From G965215225 sp965215225 (GTDB taxonomy: Bacteria; Pseudomonadota; Gammaproteobacteria; CBDBNL01; JAAOII01): DNA of 64,000 nt. Below are positions 8,052 to 17,501 of the stretch, in pieces (positions within the stretch are counted from its first letter, which is position 1; each line of letters opens with the position of its first letter). The stretch lies in NCBI GenBank assembly GCA_965215225.1, contig OZ244039.1, forward strand, positions 1,674,001 through 1,738,000, written 5' to 3'. The notes beneath the pieces are model-generated. The model was not told the DNA's origin. It worked only from the letters and a program-made list of their open reading frames with translations, and did no database searches. The position numbers were made by a program, and so were the translations under genes.

Positions 8052-8915
8052 TTAAGCAGGATCAGTTGATTCAAGCACGAGCAAACGATAGCATTTATAT
8101 TTTTCAAAACTTTTTTTGGTTCGTTTGCCAGCAAAGTATTTTTGTTGGAGTTTTTTGAGCTGAGAGCGGAAAACCAGCTTCGCCAGCCCATAGGCAAGTG
8201 GATTGCGCACTTGGAGGAACTGGTTAAGCGTCTCTAAGGCTGGCGCCCCTCTTTCGTTCAGCAGCCTATCGAGCAATTCTATGCTAGGGCTCATATTGGA
8301 AGTAATATCTTGGTCCTCAACAATAGACAATCCCCATCTAGGCAGGTCTTCATAAAAACGGGACAGCAGATGACCGCCACCAAAAAGACCAGGCGCCTTC
8401 TTGGTTGTCAGCTTAAAGAAGTCGCATATTATTATCTTGCCTTTGGGTTTAATAATAGCTTTGAGGACTGGATAGGCTTTCTCTAGGTTGAGATATTGAA
8501 AACTTTCGCTGAAGAGTAGCAAGTCGTATTTTTGTTCCCCTATCGGCATGGCTTCAAAGGTGGAATGAAAAATTTGAGTCCTATCCTTATGGGGAGCGCC
8601 CTCAGTTTTGGCTAAGCGCTTATTGATAATACCAACAAGATAGTCCGATGGGCTTACGCCATCCACCTTATAGCCTCTCTGTAAAAGGCGACAAAGTATA
8701 GCGCCGGTGCCACAACCAACATCCAATAGATAAGGCTCTTTGACTTCTTTGAGTTGTTCATCAATATTTGCCAATAGAAGAAGCGTGTATTTTTCTTGCG
8801 CCTGAACCAAGCCGTTTAGGCTCACAGGGTCTTCTTTGTCCCAATAGCCATAGTGAAGGTGGTCTAGACCTAGCAGCTTATGAAAGAAGATGAGACCGAA
8901 CTCTTTACTATCCAT
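8052..8915 (-). CDS. Class I SAM-dependent methyltransferase
   Basis: 287 residues. The SAM-binding motif I is LLDVGCGTGAIL near residues 65-75, followed by motif II-like VDGVSPSDY and a post-core FFSESFQYL/KGKIIICDFF pattern typical of type 11 small-molecule methyltransferases. The N-terminal HLHYGYWD recalls enzymes that methylate lipids or amines, but the substrate cannot be told from sequence. The start codon is 7 bp from the stop of the upstream yciI gene, so yciB-yciI-methyltransferase is likely one transcript. Confidence 0.85.
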   Translation of the reverse strand: MDSKEFGLIFFHKLLGLDHLHYGYWDKEDPVSLNGLVQAQEKYTLLLLANIDEQLKEVKEPYLLDVGCGTGAILCRLLQRGYKVDGVSPSDYLVGIINKRLAKTEGAPHKDRTQIFHSTFEAMPIGEQKYDLLLFSESFQYLNLEKAYPVLKAIIKPKGKIIICDFFKLTTKKAPGLFGGGHLLSRFYEDLPRWGLSIVEDQDITSNMSPSIELLDRLLNERGAPALETLNQFLQVRNPLAYGLAKLVFRSQLKKLQQKYFAGKRTKKSFEKYKCYRLLVLESTDPA

Positions 8916-8922
8916 TTGACAA

Positions 8923-9231
8923 CTAGCCAGAGGCGGGGAAGATCTTAGTGAAAGGCAGGATTTCTAGCTGCTGATAAACTGAATTAAGGCTGTAAGGATC
9001 CGCTTCCGCCCACTGCTTGGCCTCAGCAAGAGAATCAAATTCCGCCACAATCAAACTGCCTTGCCAACCTGCTTCGCCAGGAGAGTCGCTTTCAACAGCA
9101 GGGAAAGGACCAGAAAGCAATAGCCGTCCCTGTTCTTGAAGCAGAGCCAGTCTCTCCCGATGTTGTGCTCTGAACTTCAGCCTTAGTTCAAGAGTATCGG
9201 GATTGTCCTTAGCAATAATGGCAAACCACAT
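8923..9231 (-). CDS. yciI: YciI family protein
   Basis: 102 residues with the ferredoxin-like YCII fold: MWFAIIAKDNPDTLELR at the start, H in RAQHRERL, GPFP and the AKQWAEADPY signature containing the conserved Asp-Pro. The molecular role is unsettled; some relatives are dehalogenases or regulators. It overlaps the yciB stop by one base, and yciI next to yciB is the usual order in gammaproteobacteria. Confidence 0.88.
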   Translation of the reverse strand: MWFAIIAKDNPDTLELRLKFRAQHRERLALLQEQGRLLLSGPFPAVESDSPGEAGWQGSLIVAEFDSLAEAKQWAEADPYSLNSVYQQLEILPFTKIFPASG

Positions 9232-9764
9232 CAGGCTGTCTTAATTCTACGGCTGACATAGATGCCTTGAATAACAAGGAAAATCAGGGTCAAAGTCAGT
9301 TGCCCATAGAGCTTGAAAGAAACCCAGAAGGCTTCACTAAAACTCATCATAACAAAAAGATTTGCCGCCCCTGAAACAAAAAAGAAAGCAGCCCACATTT
9401 CGGTTAGTCGGCGCCAAGCAAGAGAAGGTAAGCTCAGCTTAGCACCTAATAGCCTTTCTATCAGAGGTTTCTTGCCAATGAAATTGCTAGCATAAAAAAC
9501 AACTGCCATAAGCCAGGTCGCAATGGTTGGTTTTAGTTGAATGAGACGAGGCTCACGGAATATCAGGGTTGCGCCACCAAAGAGCAGCAAGAGCAAGAAG
9601 GTGAAAAAATAGACCCTATCCAAGTGATGAAAAAAGAACCACCCGATAGCTAGGTGAAGAGAGGTAGCTGCTATCAGCCAAATAGTAGCAACAAAGATGC
9701 TGCTGCTCACAAAATAGGCAATAACAAAAACCACTATGGGAAAAAAATCAGCTAAGAGTTTCAT
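9231..9764 (-). CDS. yciB: Inner-membrane septation protein A
   Basis: 177-residue protein with about five hydrophobic segments. The start MKLLADFFPIVVFVIAYF, the LKPTIATWLMA loop and the end with LTEMWAAFFFVSG AANLFV and WVSFKLYG match the YciB/IspZ family. It acts in the inner membrane in cell-envelope maintenance and division and is known to contact elongation and division proteins. The gene is directly upstream of yciI. Confidence 0.9.
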   Translation of the reverse strand: MKLLADFFPIVVFVIAYFVSSSIFVATIWLIAATSLHLAIGWFFFHHLDRVYFFTFLLLLLFGGATLIFREPRLIQLKPTIATWLMAVVFYASNFIGKKPLIERLLGAKLSLPSLAWRRLTEMWAAFFFVSGAANLFVMMSFSEAFWVSFKLYGQLTLTLIFLVIQGIYVSRRIKTA

Positions 9765-9855
9765 AATAGCATTATAGAGAGAATTCTTTCCTTTCTACCA
9801 AATTCCATAGCTAAAATCATAAGATATAGCTGCAACTAACCGAATAGGGAAGTAG

Positions 9856-10547
9856 TCAAGACCACGAAACCAGTGGGTAGGAAAGATAGCCAAAACCACG
9901 AAGCCAGTGGATAGGAGAGATAACCAAAACCACCAAGCCAGTAGATAGAAGAGATAACCAAGACCACCAAACCAGTGGATAAGAAAGATAGCCAAAACTA
10001 CCAAGCCAGTGGATAAGAGAGATAGCCAGAACCACGAAACCAGTAGATAAAAGAGATAGCTAAATTCACCAAGCCAGTCGATAAGAGAGGTAGCCAAAAC
10101 CACCAAGCCAGTGGAGAGGAAAGATAGTCAAAATCACGAAGCCAGTGGATAGGAGAAGAGATAGCCAAGACCACCAAGCCAGTGAATAAGAAAGATAGCC
10201 AAGACCACCAAGCCAGTGGATAGAAAAGATAACCCAAACCACGAAGCCAGTGGATAGGAAAGATAGCCAAGACCACCAAGCCAGTGGATAGGAAAGATAA
10301 CCAAGACCACGAAACCAGTGAAGAGAAGAGCTAACCAAAACCACCAAGCCAGTCGATAAGAGAGGTAACCAAAACCACCAAGCCAGTGGAGAGAAGAGAT
10401 AGCCAAAACCACGAAATCAGTGGATAGAAGAGATAACCAAAACCACGAAATCAGTGGATAGAAGAGCTAGCCAAAACTACCAAGCCAGTGGATAGGAGAG
10501 ATAGCCAAAATCACGAAGCCAGTGGATAAGAGAGGTAGCCAAGCATA
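9856..10547. repeat. Degenerate 34-bp tandem repeat, about 20 copies
   Basis: The unit is close to CCAAAACCACGAAGCCAGTG plus GATAGGAGAGATAG, repeated head to tail without spacers. Copies differ at a handful of positions. Because 34 is not a multiple of three and the minus-strand unit has no stop codon, all three minus frames stay open for about 100 codons and would encode a Trp-rich hydrophobic repeat; I do not regard these as genes. It lies between yciB and the duplicated ABC exporter tail. The flank 10548-10604 holds nothing else. Confidence 0.9.
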
Positions 10548-10604
10548 TATTAATCAGCTAAGAACACAAGATTTGGAACAACACCTATGAGATAGCAAGC
10601 AGAG

Positions 10605-11060
10605 CTATTTGGCAATGGTAGCGGCGGTTGAGTAGCTCACTTGCTTTAAGCTCTGCGGCTCAGTCTCATAGAGGATGCCCTCCTCCATAGTATAGATCTT
10701 ATCCGCTTGAGCCAAGGCGCTGTGGCGATGGGCAATAATCAAGACGGTCATATTCTTAAAATGCTTACTAAGGGATTTATGAAGGATGCGTTCGGTTTCT
10801 TCGTCTAGAGCCGAGGTCGCCTCATCCAAGATAAGCATAGAGGGCTTGGTTAACAGGATACGGGCAATGGCAAGTCGTTGTTGCTGACCGCCGGAAAGGC
10901 GCACCCCTCGATTACCTATGAGGCTATCTAATCCATCCGACATTGAACGAACCGTCTCTTCTAATTGGGCGGTAGTCAATGCTAGCCAAAGTTCCTCATC
11001 ACTTAGGAACACAAGATTTGGAACAACACCTATGAGATATCGAGCAGAGCTATTTGGCAA
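10605..11060 (-). pseudogene. Duplicated 3' fragment of the ABC exporter gene
   Basis: The block 10563-11007 is a 445-bp direct tandem copy of 11008-11452, a few percent diverged. It holds the last ~130 codons of the ABC exporter (signature LSGGQQQRLAIARI, Walker B, H-loop) but not the Walker A or membrane domain. The frame can be extended over the junction into the downstream sequence of the intact gene, giving a 151-codon ORF, but no translation start of its own is convincing. I read it as a non-functional gene-end duplication. Confidence 0.85.
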
Positions 11061-12906
11061 TGGTAGCGGCGGTTGAGTAGCTCACTTGCTTTAAGCTCTG
11101 CGGCTCAGTCTCATAGAGGATGCCCTCTTCCATAGTATAGATCTTATCCGCTTGAGCCAAGGCGCTGTGGCGATGGGCAATGATTAACACGGTCATATTC
11201 TTAAAGTGCTTACTAAGAGATCTATGAAGGATGCGTTCGGTTTCTTCGTCTAGAGCCGAGGTCGCCTCATCCAAGATGAGCATAGAGGGCTTGGTTAACA
11301 AAATACGGGCAATAGCAAGTCGTTGTTGCTGACCGCCAGAAAGGCGCACTCCCCGATTACCTATGAGGCTATCTAATCCATCCGACATTGAACGAACCGT
11401 CTCTTCTAATTGGGCGGTAGTCAATGCTAGCCAAAGTTCCTCATCACTATAGTCAAGCCCTAGCGAAAGGTTCATTCGCACAGTCGCATTCAACTGGGCT
11501 GGATGCTGCATCACCGTGGCAACATTTTCACGCGCCTGTCCATAGCTGATCTTTTCGATGGGGGCGCCATTAAAGAGGATGTCTCCTCCTTGTTTGCGAT
11601 AAAGACCAAGAATGACCTGAACCAGAGTGGATTTACCACAGCCGCTTGTGCCGCGAATCCCCACCTTGTCGCCAGCCCTTAAGGATAGATTGAGCCCCTT
11701 TAATATGGGCTGGTCGGGATTATAGCCAAACACAACTTCCCTCAGTTCCAATGAGGCTGGCTTGCCTAAGACGAAAGGATGGGCTTGGGGGCGATAGTCC
11801 TTCTCTTGAGGCAAGGTAAGGAGATTATTAATTCTCTCCAATGCGCCATTAGCACTATAAAAAGCATACTGAATTTGCAAGATAGACCCCACCGCGCCCA
11901 CTATGAACCAGAGGTAGCCAAAGGTAGCAAACATCTCTCCTATGGTGAGAGTGGTGAATGCTACCAACAAAATAGCCAGGGCGCGAAAATTATCAAAACC
12001 AAACATAAATATATAGGTGCTAAACCGCTCGGCTGCGTCATTACGCCAGCCAAATTCAGCCGAGCTGTCGCGCGCATCCTTGGCTAATAATCTGAGATGG
12101 CTGAAAAAACGCCTCTCGCGATTACTCACTTTTATCTGTTGGATAGCCTCAAAGGTCTCGGTCAATGCCAACTGGAATATTTCCATACTACTGTTTTCTC
12201 GCTTCTTCAACTCCTTAACATACTTGCCCATATAGCGAGTGAAAAGTGCAACAAAAGGATTAAAGACTATCAGAAAAATAGTAAGGATTGGGCTTATCCA
12301 CATCATCACCACTACCGCTCCTACCAGAGCAAATATGCCTATGAGAAATTTACTCAATGCTTGCCCCATGAAAGTGTCAATGGTTTGTATATCGGTAGAG
12401 AGGTGGTTGGCTATCTTCCCCGCACCTAGGGTCTCGAATTCGGCCATGGAAACCCGTTTAAGATAGCCGAGCATGCGCGCCCTTAAAGTATAGATAATCT
12501 CTTTTGAGATATTAGTGAAAATGCGAGTCTGTAAAACTTCCAATATCAGCCCGATACTACGTAGCACCACAGATACCACCGTAATAATAACCACATAACC
12601 AATGGGATTTTGAAGAGCCGCTGGCAAGAAGCTATTGAGGGTTGCCAATATCCTGCCCGGCTGATCAAGAAGCACCTCATCTACCAACAAGGGTAGCAAT
12701 AGAGGTAAGGACACAGTGGTCATCATGGCTAAGAGAGCCAGCAGATTGGCTTGAATCAACAAGAGCCGATGGGAAAAAATATGAGTAAAAATCTCACGCC
12801 AGCTAATCTCATTGGCTCTTTTGGTTGGCGCGCGCAACTTACGCAGCACAACCTTGGGGCTAAACATAGGCGCCTCAGCGAATTCTTTTGCTCTCATTCT
12901 TGCCAT
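11050..12906 (-). CDS. ABC exporter, fused membrane and ATPase domains (MsbA-like)
   Basis: 618-residue half-transporter. The first ~340 residues form the six-helix exporter domain. The ATPase follows with Walker A GTSGCGKST (about 405), Q-loop MQHP, signature LSGGQQQR, Walker B MLILDEATSALD and an AHRHSA switch. Such proteins work as dimers in the inner membrane and export lipids, peptides or drugs; the substrate here is not evident. The gene starts one base after the stop of the HAD phosphatase, so the two are co-transcribed. Its last 445 bp with flank are duplicated just downstream. Confidence 0.9.
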   Translation of the reverse strand: MARMRAKEFAEAPMFSPKVVLRKLRAPTKRANEISWREIFTHIFSHRLLLIQANLLALLAMMTTVSLPLLLPLLVDEVLLDQPGRILATLNSFLPAALQNPIGYVVIITVVSVVLRSIGLILEVLQTRIFTNISKEIIYTLRARMLGYLKRVSMAEFETLGAGKIANHLSTDIQTIDTFMGQALSKFLIGIFALVGAVVVMMWISPILTIFLIVFNPFVALFTRYMGKYVKELKKRENSSMEIFQLALTETFEAIQQIKVSNRERRFFSHLRLLAKDARDSSAEFGWRNDAAERFSTYIFMFGFDNFRALAILLVAFTTLTIGEMFATFGYLWFIVGAVGSILQIQYAFYSANGALERINNLLTLPQEKDYRPQAHPFVLGKPASLELREVVFGYNPDQPILKGLNLSLRAGDKVGIRGTSGCGKSTLVQVILGLYRKQGGDILFNGAPIEKISYGQARENVATVMQHPAQLNATVRMNLSLGLDYSDEELWLALTTAQLEETVRSMSDGLDSLIGNRGVRLSGGQQQRLAIARILLTKPSMLILDEATSALDEETERILHRSLSKHFKNMTVLIIAHRHSALAQADKIYTMEEGILYETEPQSLKQVSYSTAATIAK

Positions 12907-12907
12907 C

Positions 12908-13570
12908 TTAATCTCTTAGGTTAACTCGACGCCATCTCCGCTTGGTCGCCTCAAGTCTGAGCTGCTCATCTGGATTTACCACGCGAGGATGACCCACTAT
13001 CTCAAGGAGTGGTTTGTCATTGATGGAATCACTATAAAAATAGGTGGAGGCAAGTTGATGTTGAGGATGGTTTTTTAACCACAACATCAGATTATCAACC
13101 TTTCCTTCGCGAAAATTAGGAGTGCCAAAATACTTGCCACTGAATCCATTGCTGTTTTGCTCCAGTTGAGTAGCAAGGAGTCCATCCATATTAAGATACC
13201 TACTAACAGGCTCGGTAAGGAAGTTATTGGTCGCGGTAGATACCAACAGGGTATGTTTCCGTTTTCTATGGCTGTCAATCAGCTCAACTGCTTTAGGACG
13301 GACCATAGGAAGAATCTTGTCCTTGAAATAGAGCTTACGTAGTTGCTTGAGCCTTGCCAAAGGAATAGAACTGAGGATACCAAAAGCAAAATCGGCATAA
13401 GCATCAAAATTCAATTTCCCAGCCACATAATCATGATAGAACTTCAAGTTGGTCTTTGCCACATTATATTCATCCGCGACCGCCCTCTGCTCAACCAAGA
13501 AATGAAACCAAGCAGAATCACTATCCCCTTCTAAAAGAGTATTATCCAAATCAAATATAGCCAGCGTCAT
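12908..13570 (-). CDS. HAD-IB family phosphatase
   Basis: 220 residues with the HAD catalytic motif FDLDNTLLEGDSD at the start (nucleophile Asp), motif II LLVSTAT near residue 110, Lys in FREGKVDNL and motif IV YFYSDSINDKPLL. This is the SerB-like/CicA-type branch that dephosphorylates small phosphomonoesters. The substrate is unknown. The gene is followed with one base between by the ABC exporter. A short palindrome around TATAAT at 13682-13696 upstream may contain its promoter region. Confidence 0.85.
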   Translation of the reverse strand: MTLAIFDLDNTLLEGDSDSAWFHFLVEQRAVADEYNVAKTNLKFYHDYVAGKLNFDAYADFAFGILSSIPLARLKQLRKLYFKDKILPMVRPKAVELIDSHRKRKHTLLVSTATNNFLTEPVSRYLNMDGLLATQLEQNSNGFSGKYFGTPNFREGKVDNLMLWLKNHPQHQLASTYFYSDSINDKPLLEIVGHPRVVNPDEQLRLEATKRRWRRVNLRD

Positions 13571-13790
13571 ACAAGGAACTTCAAATAAAGGACTGCAGAG
13601 AACAGATCAATTGAAAATAATTATAGAGGAAGACATTCCACCAAATTATACACTGAAACCAACTAGCGGGACTAGCTGAGGCGGTATAATCCCGCCCTAA
13701 ATTGAATTTTGTTGTCTTTTGTCTAAAACCAGAATGTCTGATGCCCGGCAAGAGATTGCTAAAGGTTGTGTTTAACTATCTTAAAATCGC

Positions 13791-14792
13791 TTATTGAAAC
13801 CGTTGCCCACGCCTCCGATAATCTCGGCAAGCAGACCCTAAGATTAGAAGTTCATGTGAAGCCTTCACATGACTCTTGCTACCATTCTCAATACGATTTT
13901 TCCCTATACGAGTCTCACCCTGTCCCAGAGTATATTGCCACTCAACCTCAATAATCTTGAAATCCGAATACCATTCACGGATGGTCGGACAATCATTATA
14001 GGAAAGAACAAAGCCGCCACTATGCTTCTTTAACAGACTACATAACTTCTCATGATTGAAGCCATTATGATGAACAGGAAAGTTTCGTTGTGGATAAATT
14101 CCCCGAAACATCCGACTATCACTCCCCAAATAATAGGGAGGATCACAGTAGAGGAATGTGCCATTGTGCTTAGGAATGACTTCCTCAAAATCACCTCGCC
14201 TGATATGTAGATTTGGGCACTGGAAAGACCGCACCTTATCGAGAAGGCGGTGATAGCGATTTGTATTTGTATAGATTTTGGACATCCATCCAAGAAAGCC
14301 CGGCCCATAGGAAAGGTTATGATTGAACCAGTAGTGAGCTGCCAGCTCTAGTTGATTGTTAATTGGGCGCTCGCCATTCCAATGCTGCTTTAATCTTTGC
14401 TTTACCCTATCATAGGTCTCAGAATTAGCCTTCCACTTGGCAATCTGTTCAGCTAAACGCTGTGATTGTTTTAGTTGAACTTGCCAGTAAGCTATAAGAA
14501 TATCAAATACATCATAACCATATACAGTCATATTCATTTCTTTCGCGCAGGCAATTTCTATGGAGCCTCCACCGAAAAAGGGGGACACAAGGCTCGTGAC
14601 CTTTTCGGGTATGGCCTCAATGACATGACCTACGGCAAGGCTCTTCCCACCAGCATAGCGTAGAGGAAGTCCGTTGTAGCGAGAATAGCGAAATCGCCCA
14701 CTGCGGGATCTTAGCGAAGCAAGGAAATCTTGACGGGTATTATGAAAAAATGGCAAGCTCTCTTGCCTTGGCTGCCTTGACGCTTCTAGCAT
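13791..14792 (-). CDS. D12-class DNA N6-adenine methyltransferase (Dam-like)
   Basis: 333 residues. The order RYAGGK (about 46), SPFFGGGSIEI (motif I, SAM binding, about 69), and YCDPPYYLGSD (motif IV, catalytic, about 215) is that of alpha-class (D12/Dam) adenine methylases. No restriction gene adjoins it, so it may be a solitary regulator like Dam, but its sequence is not close enough to call GATC specificity. An N-terminal extension of ~45 residues precedes the core, so a later start is possible. The gene stands between two single-direction blocks with 220-260 bp gaps on each side. Confidence 0.85.
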   Translation of the reverse strand: MLEASRQPRQESLPFFHNTRQDFLASLRSRSGRFRYSRYNGLPLRYAGGKSLAVGHVIEAIPEKVTSLVSPFFGGGSIEIACAKEMNMTVYGYDVFDILIAYWQVQLKQSQRLAEQIAKWKANSETYDRVKQRLKQHWNGERPINNQLELAAHYWFNHNLSYGPGFLGWMSKIYTNTNRYHRLLDKVRSFQCPNLHIRRGDFEEVIPKHNGTFLYCDPPYYLGSDSRMFRGIYPQRNFPVHHNGFNHEKLCSLLKKHSGGFVLSYNDCPTIREWYSDFKIIEVEWQYTLGQGETRIGKNRIENGSKSHVKASHELLILGSACRDYRRRGQRFQ

Positions 14793-15051
14793 TTAACAGG
14801 CAACAGATTCGCAATTCATAGTTAATCGGCACGGACAAATGGAACTTGACATCTTTTATATTCTAAAAGAAATAGCATCTTTATTTTGCCCTCATTCTCC
14901 ATTCTTTATTCTGCCCTTATTTTTATTCTGCCCTTATTAAAGTAGCTTCCTTCAAAATTAGGCTGACAAGCATAGAAGTATAAAAGCATAGGAGCATAAA
15001 AGCATAAAAGCATAAAAGCGCTAGTCGAAATAGGCAGCGCAAGAAGCCGAA
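14793..15051. other. Intergenic A/T-rich stretch with short direct repeats
   Basis: No gene is seen. It contains TTATTCTGCCC twice near 14905-14935 and a run of AGCATAAA/AGCATAGG 9-10-bp direct repeats at about 14970-15020, just downstream of the M20 peptidase gene stop. Confidence 0.5.
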
Positions 15052-16182
15052 TCAGCTCTGTGCTGCCAGCTCAACCCAATAGTTTATTCCTATTACCAAT
15101 GCATCGTCATTGAAATCATAGTTGGGTGCATGCAAGGTGGGAGTATTGCCATTGCCCAACCAGACGTAGCTACCTGGCTTGGCCGCAAGCATATAGGCGA
15201 AGTCTTCGGCTCCCATACTAGGCGTATTGGTGCGTATCACCTTTGAGCCCAAAGATTCAGCTACCTGAGCGGAGAATTCGGCTTGAGCTGGATCATTGAT
15301 AGTTGCAGGGGCAGCATTGTGCACATTAAGGTCAATCTGAAAACCATAGGTGCTCTTAAGCGATTTAATTTGGGCGTTGATTCTCTGTCTTATGAGTTTA
15401 TAAACCCTCTTATCAAAATAGCGTAAGGTTCCCTTCAGTCTCACCTCAGCTGGTATGACATTATAGGCGTCGCCTGCCTGAATGGAAGTGATGCTCACCA
15501 CCACTGCATCATTGGGGTCTACTGAACGGCTGACTATGGTCTGTAAGGAATTAACTAGCTGGCAACTTGCCACTAAGGGATCTTCAGTTAAATGTGGCAT
15601 GGCGGCATGCCCACCACCACCCTTAATGACTATATCAAAAAAATCTACCGCTGCCATCACCGCGTTTGGGTGAGTGGCAAATTTTCCTATAGCCAAACCC
15701 GGCCAATTATGCATACCATAGACCTTCTCCATTGGGAATTTGCTAAAAAGACCCGCCTCTATCATCTTTTGCGCTCCTCCCCCCACCTCTTCAGCCGGCT
15801 GAAAGATGAAATACACTCTGCCATTAAACCCATCCCTATGACTAGCCAGGTATTCAGCAGCTCCTAATAGCATGGTCGTATGCCCATCGTGACCACAAGC
15901 ATGCATGACTCCTTCATTGGCTGATTTATAAGCAAAAGAGTTTTCTTCCTTAATAGGTAGCGCATCCATATCCGCCCTTAGGCCGCGGGCAGCTCCCTTG
16001 CCATTATCTAGCCAGCCGACCACACCGCCAGCAAGCTCCTTATGAGGAATCTTAAAGTCTTTTAACCTAGCACAAACAAATTTTCTTGTCTTTTCCTCAT
16101 GGAAAGACAGTTCGGGGTGGCGATGGAGATGATGACGCCATCCTTTATAAAGCTTGAGTCTTTTAGCAATTTCCTTATTCAT
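15052..16182 (-). CDS. M20 family amidohydrolase (hippurate hydrolase-like)
   Basis: 376-residue zinc or manganese hydrolase that removes N-acyl groups from amino acids or peptides. The family marks are HRHPELSFHE (about 19), RADMDALP (about 70), MHACGHDGHTTMLLG (metal ligands, about 93), QPAEEVGGGA (catalytic Glu, about 130) and YGMHNWPG. The dimerisation lid lies in the middle and the C-terminal metal His is in the PTLHAPNYDF segment. The length is normal. The gene follows the second GST-like gene by 6 bp, so it closes the long minus-strand operon. Confidence 0.92.
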   Translation of the reverse strand: MNKEIAKRLKLYKGWRHHLHRHPELSFHEEKTRKFVCARLKDFKIPHKELAGGVVGWLDNGKGAARGLRADMDALPIKEENSFAYKSANEGVMHACGHDGHTTMLLGAAEYLASHRDGFNGRVYFIFQPAEEVGGGAQKMIEAGLFSKFPMEKVYGMHNWPGLAIGKFATHPNAVMAAVDFFDIVIKGGGGHAAMPHLTEDPLVASCQLVNSLQTIVSRSVDPNDAVVVSITSIQAGDAYNVIPAEVRLKGTLRYFDKRVYKLIRQRINAQIKSLKSTYGFQIDLNVHNAAPATINDPAQAEFSAQVAESLGSKVIRTNTPSMGAEDFAYMLAAKPGSYVWLGNGNTPTLHAPNYDFNDDALVIGINYWVELAAQS

Positions 16183-16188
16183 AGGTTT

Positions 16189-16845
16189 CTATAACCAAAT
16201 ATTAACACTCGGCAGTTGTTGGGCACATCGTCTTGCCCATTTGCTCATGGCGGGCAGCTTGGCTAGTAGGTCTAACCCGCCTATTTGAATTGGCAGTTGT
16301 AGCTGAGCGAGAAGAGTGATATCAGCATAGCTGATCCTGTCTCCCCCCAATAGCGAATGCTGGTTAAAATAGTTCTCAAAGCCTTGATAGAAGCTAAGCA
16401 GTTCAGCCATACTTTCCTCAGGACCTAGCTGAGCCATTTCAAGGGACATATTGAAGCGTTCCTCGCGTGAGCTGCGAAAATATTCCTTGTCTTCTTCTAC
16501 TACAGCATTGAAAATAGCCATGACAACCATTCTAAGGGTTCTTGGAATCAAGACAAGCTGCTGAACAAACAAAGCCTGGGCTTCTTCCGTTGGGCTGCGA
16601 AATATTTCCTTGCCAGTAGCACTGGCTAAGTACTTATTTATCTCCCATGAGTCTGCCATCTTCTTCTCTCCAGCTTGCAAAATGGGTAGCGTAGTAAATT
16701 GACCTTCAGCCACTTTCTTTATAGCCGTATAAGAAGTAGGAATGGAAGTGAATTTCAGTTCATGCCACTCCAAGGTCAATCGGCTACGCCAACAAGGAGG
16801 GCTAAATAAGCTGCCGTCTGAGGCAGCAAGTTCATAAAGTTGCAT
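16189..16845 (-). CDS. Glutathione S-transferase-like protein
   Basis: 218 residues with a thioredoxin-like N-terminal half (MQLYELAASDGSLFSPPCWRS; the SPPCW segment sits at the usual active-site position, and LPILQ plus DSWEIN form the glutathione-binding turn) and an all-helical C-terminal half (YADITLLAQLQ). This arrangement fits cytosolic GSTs. The substrate is unknown. It lies 20 bp after the first GST gene and 6 bp before the amidohydrolase. Confidence 0.8.
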   Translation of the reverse strand: MQLYELAASDGSLFSPPCWRSRLTLEWHELKFTSIPTSYTAIKKVAEGQFTTLPILQAGEKKMADSWEINKYLASATGKEIFRSPTEEAQALFVQQLVLIPRTLRMVVMAIFNAVVEEDKEYFRSSREERFNMSLEMAQLGPEESMAELLSFYQGFENYFNQHSLLGGDRISYADITLLAQLQLPIQIGGLDLLAKLPAMSKWARRCAQQLPSVNIWL

Positions 16846-16865
16846 ATTGGACTCCTTTCATCATA

Positions 16866-17501
16866 TTAATCCCGTGTGGCGCTCCCGCCAAAGACAGATT
16901 GCACCGCCTCTCTTTGTTCTATCCGTTTGAACCATTTTTCCAAATGGGGATAATCCGCCAAGTCCTGTCCTTGCCATTTATATGAGGCAATCCAAGGAAA
17001 ACAAGCCATATCGGCTATAGTATATTTCTCTGCCGCCAACCAGGGCGTCTTCGCCAGTCTCTTATTCATCACTCCATATAAGCGTGTCGCCTCATCTGTA
17101 TAGCGTTTTATTGCATAGGGAATCTTCTCTGGAGCAAAGCGGCGAAAGTGATGGGATTGACCTAAGAAGGGGCCTATGCCGCCCATCTGAAACATCAGCC
17201 AGATGAGTATCTCATATCTTTGGCGCGGTTGTTCGGAAAAGAAGGCGTGGTCAAATTTTTCGGCCAAGTAAATCAAAATAGCACCGGACTCAAAAAGAGA
17301 GATGGGGTTGCCATCAGGTCCTTCGGTATCTATCAAAGCGGGTATCTTATTATTAGGACTAATGGCAAGAAAGTCTTCGCTAAACTGGTCTCCTTTACCT
17401 ATATCAATAAGGTGGAATTCATATTCCACTTTGAGTTCGGCAAGCATTATACGAACCTTAAGTCCATTAGGCGTGTCCATAGAATGAAGATGAAAACTCA
17501 T
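16866..17501 (-). CDS. Glutathione S-transferase (nu/YfcG-like)
   Basis: 211 residues. MDTPNGLKVRIML near the start carries the TPNG active-site turn of YfcG/YghU-type GSTs, NNKIPALID holds the cis-Pro, and FESGAILIYLAEKF the glutathione-binding Glu-Ser. The C-terminal helical domain has YTIADMACFPWI with the structural Asp. Such enzymes have disulfide-bond reductase activity with glutathione. The start ATG at 17501 overlaps the TGA of an upstream mini-ORF that is a copy of its own first 50 codons; two such copies separate it from mltB. Confidence 0.88.
   Translation of the reverse strand: MSFHLHSMDTPNGLKVRIMLAELKVEYEFHLIDIGKGDQFSEDFLAISPNNKIPALIDTEGPDGNPISLFESGAILIYLAEKFDHAFFSEQPRQRYEILIWLMFQMGGIGPFLGQSHHFRRFAPEKIPYAIKRYTDEATRLYGVMNKRLAKTPWLAAEKYTIADMACFPWIASYKWQGQDLADYPHLEKWFKRIEQREAVQSVFGGSATRD

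Noticed and set aside
9795..10412. Four overlapping ORFs of 92-103 codons on the minus strand, Trp-rich and hydrophobic
   Set aside because: They are different frames of the same 34-bp tandem repeat, which has no stop on that strand; none has its own RBS or non-repeat sequence.
9856..10547. CRISPR array
   Set aside because: Units are head-to-tail 34-bp copies with scattered substitutions. There is no alternation of constant repeats with unique spacers, and no cas genes are near.
10605..11060. A second ABC ATPase
   Set aside because: It lacks Walker A and a start of its own and is a near copy of the neighbouring gene's 3' end.
13734..13775. 13-codon ORF (MSDARQEIAKGCV) downstream of a TATAAT palindrome
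   Set aside because: Too short, no Shine-Dalgarno and no recognised similarity; it may be chance.
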